A stretch of DNA of 64,000 bases from Desulfobacterales bacterium. Its GTDB lineage: Bacteria > Desulfobacterota > Desulfobacteria > Desulfobacterales > JAAELO01. Under the pieces are notes generated by a model. That model did not search any database and was not told the origin of the DNA. It was given only the letters and a program-made list of their open reading frames with translations. The stretch spans positions 62,001 to 126,000 of the forward strand of contig JAAELO010000848.1 in the NCBI GenBank assembly GCA_024226555.1, given 5' to 3'. Below, in pieces: positions 29,664 through 37,988 of the stretch. The translations under genes and the position numbers were made by a program. Positions within the stretch are counted from its first letter, which is position 1. The number at the start of each line of letters is the position of its first letter.

Positions 29664-29698
29664 AATGGTCGATGGTCATTAAATGACCAATGGTCATT
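29664..29698. promoter_or_regulatory. candidate TetR operator
   Basis: A perfect 7-1-7 inverted repeat, GGTCATT A AATGACC, lies at 29674-29688, flanked by further GGTC half-sites at 29667-29670 and GGTCATT at 29692-29698. Its position just upstream of the tetR-dctPQM start fits an autoregulatory operator. The site is seen directly; the regulator assignment is inferred. Confidence 0.65.
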
Positions 29699-30124
29699 TT
29701 TATATTCTCGGATTAAACATTATGGCAGATCAATTGTCAAGGACAGATTTATGTGCTGAATGAGGAGCGATGGCATTATCTTGGGAAAATACCATCGCTT
29801 TTAAGGAGGGTGTTTTTAAAATTATTAATTTTTTATTTCATAATTTTGTTAAACGGAATGAAAATGAATTAAAATGTTAAGAAAATGATATAAATTGTAG
29901 GAAATGCTTCTTTAATGAAATACAGGACATAAAAGATTAAAAAAATGATCTTTTTGATTGCACAAAGTTAATTATTTAATCATTATATCAATATAATATT
30001 GCGTTGCAATATTATAATGTACTATCATTTAAATTGAAAGTTTTGCTAATAAAAGATAATGGAGGGAGAAATTTAAGAACTTTCAAATTGTTTTTAGATT
30101 TTTTGTTGCAATACAGGAGAAAAT
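29699..30124. other. intergenic region between divergent tetR and phaR
   Basis: This stretch of about 425 bases is very AT-rich with a short A/T hairpin GATGGCATTATCTTGGGAAA...ATACCATCGC around 29768-29800. It must hold the phaR promoter; TATAAT at about 30012 is a possible -10 box, but I see no well-spaced -35. CAGGAGAAAAT before 30125 is the phaR ribosome binding site. Confidence 0.4.
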
Positions 30125-30583
30125 ATGGATTCTATTTTGATTAAGAAATATTCGAACAGGCGGCTATATAATACTGATATAAGCGAGTATATAACATTGG
30201 AAGATGTTTCAAACCTTGTAAAAGAGGGAAAAAAGATCACTGTTCAGGATGCAAAGACTGAAGAAGATGTTACATCTTACGTGCTTACCCAAATCGTTCT
30301 TGAAGAATCAAAAAACAACAATGCACTTTTACCCGTTTCACTTCTTCATCTTTTGATCAGGTATGGAGATAATGTATTAAATGATTTCTTTTCAAAACAT
30401 CTCCAGCAAACAATGAACAGTTATATTTCTCAAAAATCCTCATTTGATGATCAATTTAAAAAAATGCTTGAACTTGGAAATGATTTTTCAAATATGGCTC
30501 AGAAAACCATGGGAGATCTAAATCCATTTTCAAATTTTATGGATATGTTTTCTAAAACTGAAGAAAAAAAAGAGAAAAAGTAA
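30125..30583 (+). CDS. phaR: PhaR-type polyhydroxyalkanoate synthesis regulator
   Basis: The N-terminal 60 residues match the PHB/PHA-accumulation regulator DNA-binding domain (IKKYSNRRLYNTDISEYITL, then VKEGKKITVQDAKTEEDVT), and the remainder is a helical region (LLIRYGDNVLNDFFSKHLQQ) typical of the family. In other bacteria PhaR represses phasin and PHA genes and binds PHA granules. No pha synthase or phasin gene is in the window, so the target here is unknown. It lies five bases upstream of a histone-deacetylase-like gene, suggesting cotranscription. Confidence 0.9.
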   Translation: MDSILIKKYSNRRLYNTDISEYITLEDVSNLVKEGKKITVQDAKTEEDVTSYVLTQIVLEESKNNNALLPVSLLHLLIRYGDNVLNDFFSKHLQQTMNSYISQKSSFDDQFKKMLELGNDFSNMAQKTMGDLNPFSNFMDMFSKTEEKKEKK

Positions 30584-30588
30584 ATATT

Positions 30589-31332
30589 ATGGAATTTAAA
30601 ACTTTTTTTAACCATGGATTTTACACTGAATATACCAGTGATCCTGCAGCGGAAGAGGGCAGAATAGAATCTGTATATGATGAAATTGAACCCTTTTCAA
30701 AAATAATTATTAAAGGCGAAGCTGATCCTGAAGATATTTTGAGGGTTCACGATGAGACACATGTTGCATCTGTTAAAGATGAAGGTCTTTATGAAATTGC
30801 GGCAATTGCAGCTGGCTGTACTATCGAAGCTGCAAAAACCGGCATTAATGAACCCTCTTTCGCATTGGTAAGACCTCCCGGGCATCATGCATCGTCAGGC
30901 AGTTCATGGGGGTTTTGTTATTTTAATAATGTGGCTGTTGCTATTGAACACCTCAAATTTCAGAAACTGATAGAGACTGCTTTTGTTCTTGATTTTGATA
31001 TGCATTATGGGGACGGAACAGAAAATATATTAGGAGGCAAAAGTTATGTTTCCATTCTGAACCCTGCATCAAGTGATAGAAATAGTTATATGAAAGAGAT
31101 TAAATCTGTAGTGTCTAAAGTAAATGCAGATATTATAGCCATCTCCGCAGGTTTTGATAATCATGTGAATGACTGGGGCGGGTTACTCTACACAGAAGAT
31201 TATTATGAAATAGGTCAAATGGTAAAGGCTAACAGAAAAAAAGGTGTTTTTGCTGCCCTTGAAGGTGGATATAATCATGATGTGATAGGAAAGAACGCTT
31301 TGGCTCTTATGCAAGGTCTTTGTACAGATTAA
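30589..31332 (+). CDS. histone deacetylase/AcuC-superfamily amidohydrolase
   Basis: The catalytic signature of the class-II-like HDAC superfamily is complete: VRPPGHHASSG (His pair near residues 99-100), WGFCYFNNVAVAIE, the zinc ligands in LDFDMHYGDGT, a further Asp in SAGFDNHVNDWGG, and LEGGYNHDVIG near the C-terminus. At 247 residues it is shorter than typical members (300 or more), mainly at the N-terminus. Bacterial members deacetylate acetyl-lysine or acetylated polyamines. It is coupled to phaR and converges with the BKACE gene, with 14 bases between the ends. The substrate is not predictable. Confidence 0.9.
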   Translation: MEFKTFFNHGFYTEYTSDPAAEEGRIESVYDEIEPFSKIIIKGEADPEDILRVHDETHVASVKDEGLYEIAAIAAGCTIEAAKTGINEPSFALVRPPGHHASSGSSWGFCYFNNVAVAIEHLKFQKLIETAFVLDFDMHYGDGTENILGGKSYVSILNPASSDRNSYMKEIKSVVSKVNADIIAISAGFDNHVNDWGGLLYTEDYYEIGQMVKANRKKGVFAALEGGYNHDVIGKNALALMQGLCTD

Positions 31333-31346
31333 GAATATTTTCAGAA

Positions 31347-32192
31347 TTAAATCAGATCTAATATTCTGTCTTTATTCTCACGTTTAAGAGATAGAATTTC
31401 TCTTGCTTCATCAGGAGTTGCTATATCTCTTCCAACCTCTTTTGCAATTCTAACTATTTTTTCCACGAGTGTTAGGTTTGATGCCTGTGAACCATCCGGC
31501 ATAAAGAGATTATCTTCAACACCAACTCTGACATGTCCACCCATTGCAATCGCAGCTGTTGCAAGTGGAATTTCAGATTTACCGATACCCGCAACAGACC
31601 ATGTTGATCCATTTGGAATTGATTGTGTAAGGAATGAAAGATTTTGAACAGTTCCTGGCATAGATCCAGTTGCACCAAGTACAAAACTAAAATGTAGAGG
31701 CTCTTTAAGTATTCCTTTATTAACTAAAAACTGTGCGTTATTAATCATTCCTAACTCAAAGATCTCTATCTCGGGCTTTACACCGGTTTTTCCAAAAGTT
31801 TCTCCAAGTTTCTTTATAAAGTAAGGTGAATTTTCATAAACTATTCCAGGAAGATTGTTAGATCCTGTTGTAAAAGATCCCATTTCAGGGAGTAAATCGA
31901 TGGGTTTAATCCTGTCATTTTCATCTTTTCCGGCTCTTGCCCCTGTGGAAAGCTGAATTATAACATCGGGATTTTTAGCCTTTATATTTTTTGCAATCTC
32001 TTTAAATATGCTTGTATCAAGTGTTGGTTTTTGATCCTTATCACGTGCATGTACATGGAAAACAGAAGCACCTGCAGCAGCACATCTATTTACATCTTCT
32101 GCTATCTCTGATGGTGTTACCGGAACGTTAGGGTTCATCTCTTTTGTAGGAACATTGCCAGTTAGTGCGACAGTAATAATAAGTTTTTGCAT
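31347..32192 (-). CDS. beta-keto acid cleavage enzyme (BKACE, DUF849)
   Basis: A 281-residue BKACE-family protein. These zinc enzymes cleave a beta-keto acid with acetyl-CoA, as 3-keto-5-aminohexanoate cleavage enzyme does in lysine fermentation. Visible are the N-terminal LTGNVPTKEMNPNVPVTP, the zinc-ligand segment SVFHVHARD, QLSTGARAG, NNLPGIVYENSP and MGGHVRVGVEDNLF near the C-terminus. GGAG six bases before ATG supports the start. No other lysine-fermentation gene is nearby, so the natural substrate is open; the TRAP transporter 4 kb away is only a loose hint of organic-acid use. Confidence 0.9.
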   Translation of the reverse strand: MQKLIITVALTGNVPTKEMNPNVPVTPSEIAEDVNRCAAAGASVFHVHARDKDQKPTLDTSIFKEIAKNIKAKNPDVIIQLSTGARAGKDENDRIKPIDLLPEMGSFTTGSNNLPGIVYENSPYFIKKLGETFGKTGVKPEIEIFELGMINNAQFLVNKGILKEPLHFSFVLGATGSMPGTVQNLSFLTQSIPNGSTWSVAGIGKSEIPLATAAIAMGGHVRVGVEDNLFMPDGSQASNLTLVEKIVRIAKEVGRDIATPDEAREILSLKRENKDRILDLI

Positions 32193-32245
32193 TTTTACTC
32201 CATATTAATTTGAATATGAACCAAAGATTACTTTTCCAATCATTT

Positions 32246-33805
32246 TTAATCAAGTTTAATATTATGATCTTTTGCCCAATCAATGATGGAGTAACCTCTG
32301 CTGTTTTTGAAATCAAGACTCGCACCATTTTCTATAAGCAGGTCAACAGTGTCCTGATAACTGTGGGATATTGCTGACCATAGAGGAGTATAAGTTGTTT
32401 CTCTATCCGCATCAACATCGACACCTGCTTCAAGAAGCCTTGTGATAACATTATTTCTTCCATATGCTGCAGCAGTGTTTAATGGTACTTCACCTCTGGT
32501 CTTTTTTAAAGGATCTGCCCCTTTCTTAAGAAGGTAGTTAACCATCTTAAGATTGCCATTTTTAGATGCACAAAATAAGGCAGTCTCACTTACATTATAA
32601 CTATTCACATCAGTGTTATTCTCTTCTATTAACCATTTAACTACATCAAATGAGTTATATTCTGCTGCTGATACCAAAGCTTCACCACTGTTTGACGCAC
32701 CTTTTTTAAGTAACCATCTCACCATATCAAGCCTGTTATTTTCGGCAGCTAACTCTAATCCGGTATATCCAATATCTCTGAAGTTTACATCAATATGCTT
32801 TAACAATTTTTCAGCAAAGGAGATCACTCCTCCTCTACATGCTGCAAACCATAAATCCCCATCTTTCATCTCAGGCATAGGGTTTTTAGAAAGAAGAAGC
32901 TTAATTCCATCATTATTTCCGGCTTTAAGAACTCCTTTCAGAGTGGATGGGGTATCTTTAATTTTTGCTCCTGCTTCAATAAGAGCTTCAACACATTCAC
33001 AATTTACAGCATCTTTTATTGGATTCCAGTGGCTATTATTAATTCTTCCACCATACTTAATAATCATTTGAAGGATTTTTACATCACCTCTCTTTGCAGC
33101 AACATTAACAATATCATGATAATTTTCTGGTTTAATATCATTTTCAAGGCAATATTCAACAGATTTATGATTACTTAATAAAACTGATTTGTACAGGCTT
33201 GTGGGGAATGGATAAAGCTTATCTCTACTATCATATCTTGGTGATACTCTTCTTTTATCCCAATCAAATTTACCTGCAAATGGTTCAAACCACCCCGTTT
33301 TTGTTTTAACCCCTGTTTTTACAAGGCCAAATCTCAGGATGTTACCAAAAAATTCTGTTGGTTCTCCATTTTTCCAGGCTTCATCAGGTTCGTCATCTCT
33401 TCCTCTTACAAAGTAGTGATCTTCGTTAACTATGCATACGTATTCATTCATCGTTTCACCACCATGAATCTCAACCTCGTAATAAAAGAGCCTTGCTTCA
33501 CACTTTTCATAGATTTCAACCATACGTTCGAGCATTCTTTTTGGTGGCATACCTCTTAAATCCGGGAATTTTAAATTGTATCTTTTTTTGGTCCATATCG
33601 CATCCCAGGGAATTTGATGATGATAGTCAACTAAATCATGTCTGACTATTCCATTAATCAAATATAGTCCCTGATCCGGAAAAAAAGCATTCTTAATAGG
33701 GTTTTTTAACCAGTAAAAATTTCTTGATAAAACAGGGTCATTATTGATCTCATCTTTTACTTTATCGTTTACTTCAATAAAAAGTGTATAGGTTCTAAAT
33801 GGCAT
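32246..33805 (-). CDS. ankyrin-repeat protein with an unassigned N-terminal domain
   Basis: Residues from about 215 to 519 are ankyrin repeats, for example NRLDMVRWLLKKGASNSGEA, NLKMVNYLLKKGADPLKKTR and YQDTVDLLIENGASLDFKNS, about eight in total. The first roughly 210 residues are a separate Trp/Tyr-rich domain (NFYWLKNPIKNAFFPDQGLY; WDAIWTKKRYNLKFPDLRG) that I cannot assign. There is no signal peptide, so it is predicted cytoplasmic. Ankyrins mediate protein contacts; the partner is unknown. It lies about 50 bases upstream of the BKACE gene in the same orientation. Confidence 0.85.
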   Translation of the reverse strand: MPFRTYTLFIEVNDKVKDEINNDPVLSRNFYWLKNPIKNAFFPDQGLYLINGIVRHDLVDYHHQIPWDAIWTKKRYNLKFPDLRGMPPKRMLERMVEIYEKCEARLFYYEVEIHGGETMNEYVCIVNEDHYFVRGRDDEPDEAWKNGEPTEFFGNILRFGLVKTGVKTKTGWFEPFAGKFDWDKRRVSPRYDSRDKLYPFPTSLYKSVLLSNHKSVEYCLENDIKPENYHDIVNVAAKRGDVKILQMIIKYGGRINNSHWNPIKDAVNCECVEALIEAGAKIKDTPSTLKGVLKAGNNDGIKLLLSKNPMPEMKDGDLWFAACRGGVISFAEKLLKHIDVNFRDIGYTGLELAAENNRLDMVRWLLKKGASNSGEALVSAAEYNSFDVVKWLIEENNTDVNSYNVSETALFCASKNGNLKMVNYLLKKGADPLKKTRGEVPLNTAAAYGRNNVITRLLEAGVDVDADRETTYTPLWSAISHSYQDTVDLLIENGASLDFKNSRGYSIIDWAKDHNIKLD

Positions 33806-33885
33806 CTCTTAAATCCAATGGGGTATAAATTATTTTTTTAAATACTAATTTTAAAATCATTTATTTATCTATGAAATTGATTACA

Positions 33886-34015
33886 GGGAACCTCTAAAAA
33901 CTAGAAATTTGATTGAAATACAAGGATGAGAAATAAATAACGAGCCAATTTTACAACAGTTTTTTATTTCGAATAACACAGTAGTTCAGTCAAAGAGCAG
34001 TTTTTAGAGATTCCC
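33886..34015 (+). repeat. MITE-like repeat copy 4 (complete, 130 bp)
   Basis: It begins GGGAACCTCTAAAAACTAG and ends CAGTTTTTAGAGATTCCC with the core AACGAGCCAATTTTACAACA. The direct repeat TACA flanks it at 33882-33885 and 34016-34019. It is almost identical to the copy at 58854, differing at two positions by eye. Confidence 0.9.
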
Positions 34016-34681
34016 TACAAACAATCAGAAAGACTTTAATCATCTTTTCCATCCTTTTGGATGGTGTCATAAATTTTCAAATCTATATAATGAATATAGA
34101 CAATAAAAATTATTGGCAAATTTTATTTAAACAATAAAGACCAAAAGTTGGTTTATTTTAACGTAAAATGGTTTTTATTAAAATTTTATAGTTGTCCCAA
34201 ATCCTCATTTGCCTTGATTTTAGTAGTTGTTGTAACTGGCATATTAAATGCAAATATTTGTGCTTAAATATTAGAAGCATAGAAATTCATAACAGCACAG
34301 ATTTTAAAATAAAAAAATAGTTAAAGTTAAAATAGCTATAATTAGAAGGTCTATAGCTGCTTAACATTTCTTAACAATTGCGAAAAAAAGGAGCAACAGA
34401 TGATTTATATATATTATAAAACAAAATAATAATTGTATTTCAATATCCAATTTTAGCATTTCGTACTGAAAAACAGGCATTTAAATTTTTTAGTATTATT
34501 TTATTAGTAATAAATTGTTAAAAAAGATTAATTTGCAGGTGAAATAAAGTTGATTAATTTTTAAATGTACAAAAAATTCAACTGACTGTTTAGTCGCAAA
34601 TATGAGTGGGTTCTAAAGATATAAAATGAGATTGGGAAATATTAATAAATGCCTTATGAACAAAGAATTAGTATTAATTAT
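34016..34681. other. long AT-rich intergenic region
   Basis: About 670 bases with no convincing gene on either strand and no repeat. It contains a candidate TetR half-site pair at 34584-34595 and runs into the efflux-operon promoter at 34682. I see no RNA gene in it. Confidence 0.4.
34578..34599. promoter_or_regulatory. possible operator of the efflux-operon TetR
   Basis: ACTGACTGTTTAGTCGC contains GACT (34584-34587) and AGTC (34592-34595) as an inverted repeat with a 4-base gap, similar to operators seen for other TetR regulators. It is about 150 bases upstream of tetR and the symmetry is short, so this is tentative. Confidence 0.3.
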
Positions 34682-34710
34682 TTGACAGGAAATAAAATGG
34701 TATCTATATT
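34682..34710 (+). promoter_or_regulatory. sigma-70-type promoter of the tetR-tolC-MFP-RND operon
   Basis: A perfect TTGACA box at 34682-34687, a 17-base spacer and TATATT at 34705-34710 form a near-consensus promoter. It lies 42 bases upstream of the tetR ATG. Translation starts after TAGGTGAGAAAAT. Confidence 0.6.
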
Positions 34711-34752
34711 TTTTATTGAACTTATGGTCGGAAAAAATATAGGTGAGAAAAT

Positions 34753-35373
34753 ATGCCCAAATTAGTAAATAAACAGAACAAAATAGAGTTGATTCTTGAT
34801 GCATCATTACCATTATTTGCTCAAAAAGGATTTAATGGAACAAATGTAGCAGATATTGCTGAAAATGCAGGTATTGGTAAAGGTACAATTTATGAATATT
34901 TCAACTCAAAAAAAGATATCTTTCTAAACTTAATTGAGAGCTGGATAGAGATATCTGATGAAAATCTTAATGAATATATTGAAAATGTAAAAAATCCTGA
35001 AAAGAGACTTCAGGCTATTATTGATTGGAATATCGACTGGTTAAACTCTATCGAGTCAGATATTTCAAAAATCTTCCTGGAGGTTATCAACCAGACAATT
35101 ACCGAAGGGGGCGTTTTCTTTGAAAAAAGAGACATAATGGAAGAGATGTGTGGGGGAATCAGAGATAAGATTCGTGATGTCATTTTAGAGGGTGTTTCTG
35201 AAGGTTCTTTTGTTCCGTCAATTGCAAAAGATGTTGATAAAATTTCACTTAACATCTGTGCGTATCTTGATGGAATTGGTCTTTATTTTTTAATGAATAA
35301 ACCTTCTGCTGAGGAGCATAAAGCCATGGCTTCACACTTTGTAAAAGGGTTACTGAAATCGTTAAAGCATTAA
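34753..35373 (+). CDS. TetR/AcrR-family regulator of the efflux operon
   Basis: The helix-turn-helix lies at residues about 12-58 (LPLFAQKGFNGTNVADIAEN and IGKGTIYEYFNSKKDIFLNL), followed by a helical ligand-binding region to residue 206. It is first in a run of four same-strand genes ending with an RND pump, the standard arrangement of a local repressor that responds to pump substrates. The gap to tolC is 32 bases. Confidence 0.92.
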   Translation: MPKLVNKQNKIELILDASLPLFAQKGFNGTNVADIAENAGIGKGTIYEYFNSKKDIFLNLIESWIEISDENLNEYIENVKNPEKRLQAIIDWNIDWLNSIESDISKIFLEVINQTITEGGVFFEKRDIMEEMCGGIRDKIRDVILEGVSEGSFVPSIAKDVDKISLNICAYLDGIGLYFLMNKPSAEEHKAMASHFVKGLLKSLKH

Positions 35374-35405
35374 GAAGCAATTAAACTAATTTGTTTTATT
35401 AAGGA

Positions 35406-36740
35406 ATGGATAAGAAAATGTTGAAAAGAACTATTACAATTATACTAACATCAATACTCGTTTTAAGTGGCGCTGCATATTGCGATACGACCAGTGAGTC
35501 GGTAAAAAATAAATTTACATTGAATGACCTGTATAAAATAGCTGAGGGGCATGCAGAGTCAATAAAGATAGCGGAAAAGACCTTATATATTACTCAAAAA
35601 GACAGAAGTCGTGCTTTCGCAGTTTTAATGCCCAGGTTTACAGCTTTTGGGGAAAAAGTAAATGAGGTTGGTGAAACAGAAATTCCATCTTCCACATTTA
35701 AATCAGATAAAATTACCACAACCTATGGAATCAGATTTGATCAGTCATTTACACTGAATGGAAAAGAGTTAATAGCTTTAAAAATAAATGCTGATCAGAT
35801 TAAAAGGGATGGGTTTAATCTTGAAAAAGCAAAAGAGGACTATTTCTTTCAGGTTGCAACAGCTTACTACAATGTTCTTCAGACTGAAAAAATAATAAAG
35901 ATATATGAAGTTAATGTTAAAAGGCTTAGAGAGCATAAAAACAGAGTTAAAACAAAACTAAAATTGGAACAGGTAACAAAAACTGATCTATACAGAGCCG
36001 AAGCCGAATATTCTGGAGCTAAAACAGACTTAGTTAAAGGGATAAACAACCATAAATATGCCAGAGCTGTTTTGCTTAATCTTGTAAACATCCCTGAAAA
36101 TTTTATTTTAGAAGAACCTATAGATGCAAAACAATTTACAGGGACTTATGACTCTCTTGTCAATGAATCTCTTAAAAACAGAGCTGATTATAAAGCCGGA
36201 GCTCAGGAAGTGAAAAGTGCTGAAAGAAATGTAAGTTTTTCAAGAAGCTCATACTGGCCAACAGTGTCAATATACGGAACATATGGAAAAGCAGATGCTG
36301 ACGAGAGGGATAATACAAACCCATCTTTAACTTACGACTCAGACACAGATGCTCACTCATTAGGTGTTAAGTTTAGTTTTACAATATTTGATGGTGGTTT
36401 AAGGGGAGCTGAAGTTGATCAGGCCATTGCGAAGAAAAAGATATCAAAACTCCAGCATCAGGCAAAAAAGAAATCTATAGTTCTCGAGATAAGAAAGGCT
36501 TACCTTGATCTGCAATCACAGATCAGCGTTTTAAAATCTCTTAAAGATAAATTAAAATCTTCAAGGGAAAACTATGAAGCAGTATCTCAGCATTACAAAT
36601 ATGGATTGAAGAACAGTATAGATGTAATGGATGCAAACTCTCTTTTAATAGAGTCCGAGAGAAATCTATCAAATGCACAGTTTAGTTATAGATTAGCTCT
36701 TATAAACATAGAGTATGTAAAAGGAACATTTTTAAAATAG
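35406..36740 (+). CDS. TolC-family outer-membrane efflux channel
   Basis: A 444-residue TolC-type protein: a signal peptide (TIILTSILVLSGAAYC) and long amphipathic coiled-coil helices in two halves, with typical segments VATAYYNVLQTEKIIKIY, YWPTVSIYGTYG, GVKFSFTIFDGG and a closing NLSNAQFSYRLALINIEYVK. It forms the outer-membrane duct of the tripartite pump encoded downstream. ATG 35406 is used here; ATG 35418 would give an equally good signal peptide, and AAGGA at 35401 suits the second about as well. Confidence 0.9.
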   Translation: MDKKMLKRTITIILTSILVLSGAAYCDTTSESVKNKFTLNDLYKIAEGHAESIKIAEKTLYITQKDRSRAFAVLMPRFTAFGEKVNEVGETEIPSSTFKSDKITTTYGIRFDQSFTLNGKELIALKINADQIKRDGFNLEKAKEDYFFQVATAYYNVLQTEKIIKIYEVNVKRLREHKNRVKTKLKLEQVTKTDLYRAEAEYSGAKTDLVKGINNHKYARAVLLNLVNIPENFILEEPIDAKQFTGTYDSLVNESLKNRADYKAGAQEVKSAERNVSFSRSSYWPTVSIYGTYGKADADERDNTNPSLTYDSDTDAHSLGVKFSFTIFDGGLRGAEVDQAIAKKKISKLQHQAKKKSIVLEIRKAYLDLQSQISVLKSLKDKLKSSRENYEAVSQHYKYGLKNSIDVMDANSLLIESERNLSNAQFSYRLALINIEYVKGTFLK

Positions 36741-36788
36741 GATTTTTGTTTAAATAACATTTAATGGAAAATCAGAGGGAACCATAAA

Positions 36789-37988
36789 ATGGACATCGAT
36801 AAAATTAAAAAAGAAAGAGAGATAGAGATTAATCAATTTGACAGGAGCGATATAGATAGAATTTCAAAAAAGAATCTTCTTAACAAAGGGTTTAAAAATC
36901 TATGGGCATTTGCTCCCCCTATAGTTTTAATCATAATTATTCTAATTTTATTTGTCTCAATCGGTGCCAAGAAAGAAACTATTGATGCAGAGAGATTAAA
37001 ATCTCAGGCTGATACTGAAACTTCATTAGTAAATGTTGTTGCTATGGACATAATTCCAAAAAGCATTAGTGAGAAGCTCAACCTTCCTGGAACAGTTAAT
37101 CCATGGAAAGAGCTAACTGTTTTGACTGAAGTTGCAGGAATGATTGTTGATAAAAAAATAAAAGAGGGTGATCAGGTCAAAAAAGGTGATGTAATTGCAG
37201 TAGTTGATGATGCTAAATACAGAAATCTTTATAATTCTGCTAAAGCAGCTTATAAATCAGCACTTGCCTCTAAAAAAAGAACAGAAGTTCTCTATAAAAA
37301 AAATCTATCTAATAAAGCTGAGTATGATCAGAAAACAGCTAATATGGAAAGTGCAAAAGCAGGTATGAAGAATGCACAGATAGATCTCAGAAAATGCAGG
37401 GTTGTTGCCACCATGGGTGGAACAGTTAACAAAGTTTTTTTTGAAGAGGGACAATTTCTTAAAAATGGCTCAAAAGTTGTATCCATCCTTCAGCTTGATA
37501 AATTGAAAGTTAGAGTTGGAATACCTGAATCTGATATGAGCGCTGTTCGAAAACTTAATCATTTTAAAATAACTGTTGATGCACTTGGGGACAAAGAGTT
37601 TATAGGAAGAAAGTATTTCCTTTCAAGAACAACTGGTAATGCTGCCCAACTCTACGATTTGATTATTGAAGTGGATAACAGTGAGGGAGATCTTTTCCCG
37701 GATATGTTTACACGTGTTGAGATCATTAAGAGAACTGTACCAGATGCTGTAACTCTTCCTCTTTATTCAATCATCTCTTCATCTGAAAAGCATATAGTTT
37801 ATGTTCTTGAAGAGGGCGTTGTTCAATCAAGGGAAGTTAACCTTGGTATTCAGGAAGGTCTTGAAATTGAGATTTCAAAAGGTTTAAAAGTTGGAGATCA
37901 GGTTCTGGTACGTGGGCAAAGAAGTGTAAACAATGGGCAAAAGGTTAAAATAAATCAGGTTATTACAAGTATTAAGGAGCTAAATTAA
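36789..37988 (+). CDS. RND efflux periplasmic adaptor (membrane fusion protein)
   Basis: A 399-residue HlyD/AcrA-type adaptor. It has a cytoplasmic N-terminus of about 45 residues, one transmembrane helix (FAPPIVLIIIILILFVSIG), a split lipoyl domain (MIVDKKIKEGDQVKKGDVIA and VNKVFFEEGQFLKNGSKV), a helical hairpin between them and beta-barrel and membrane-proximal domains. AGAGGGA precedes the start. It bridges the RND permease and TolC. The longer than usual cytoplasmic tail before the helix is a small oddity. Confidence 0.93.
   Translation: MDIDKIKKEREIEINQFDRSDIDRISKKNLLNKGFKNLWAFAPPIVLIIIILILFVSIGAKKETIDAERLKSQADTETSLVNVVAMDIIPKSISEKLNLPGTVNPWKELTVLTEVAGMIVDKKIKEGDQVKKGDVIAVVDDAKYRNLYNSAKAAYKSALASKKRTEVLYKKNLSNKAEYDQKTANMESAKAGMKNAQIDLRKCRVVATMGGTVNKVFFEEGQFLKNGSKVVSILQLDKLKVRVGIPESDMSAVRKLNHFKITVDALGDKEFIGRKYFLSRTTGNAAQLYDLIIEVDNSEGDLFPDMFTRVEIIKRTVPDAVTLPLYSIISSSEKHIVYVLEEGVVQSREVNLGIQEGLEIEISKGLKVGDQVLVRGQRSVNNGQKVKINQVITSIKELN

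Noticed and set aside
31331..31370. Bidirectional terminator between the HDAC and BKACE genes
   Set aside because: AGAATATT can pair with AATATTCT, but the stem is all A/T with a long loop and there is no T-tract directly after it.
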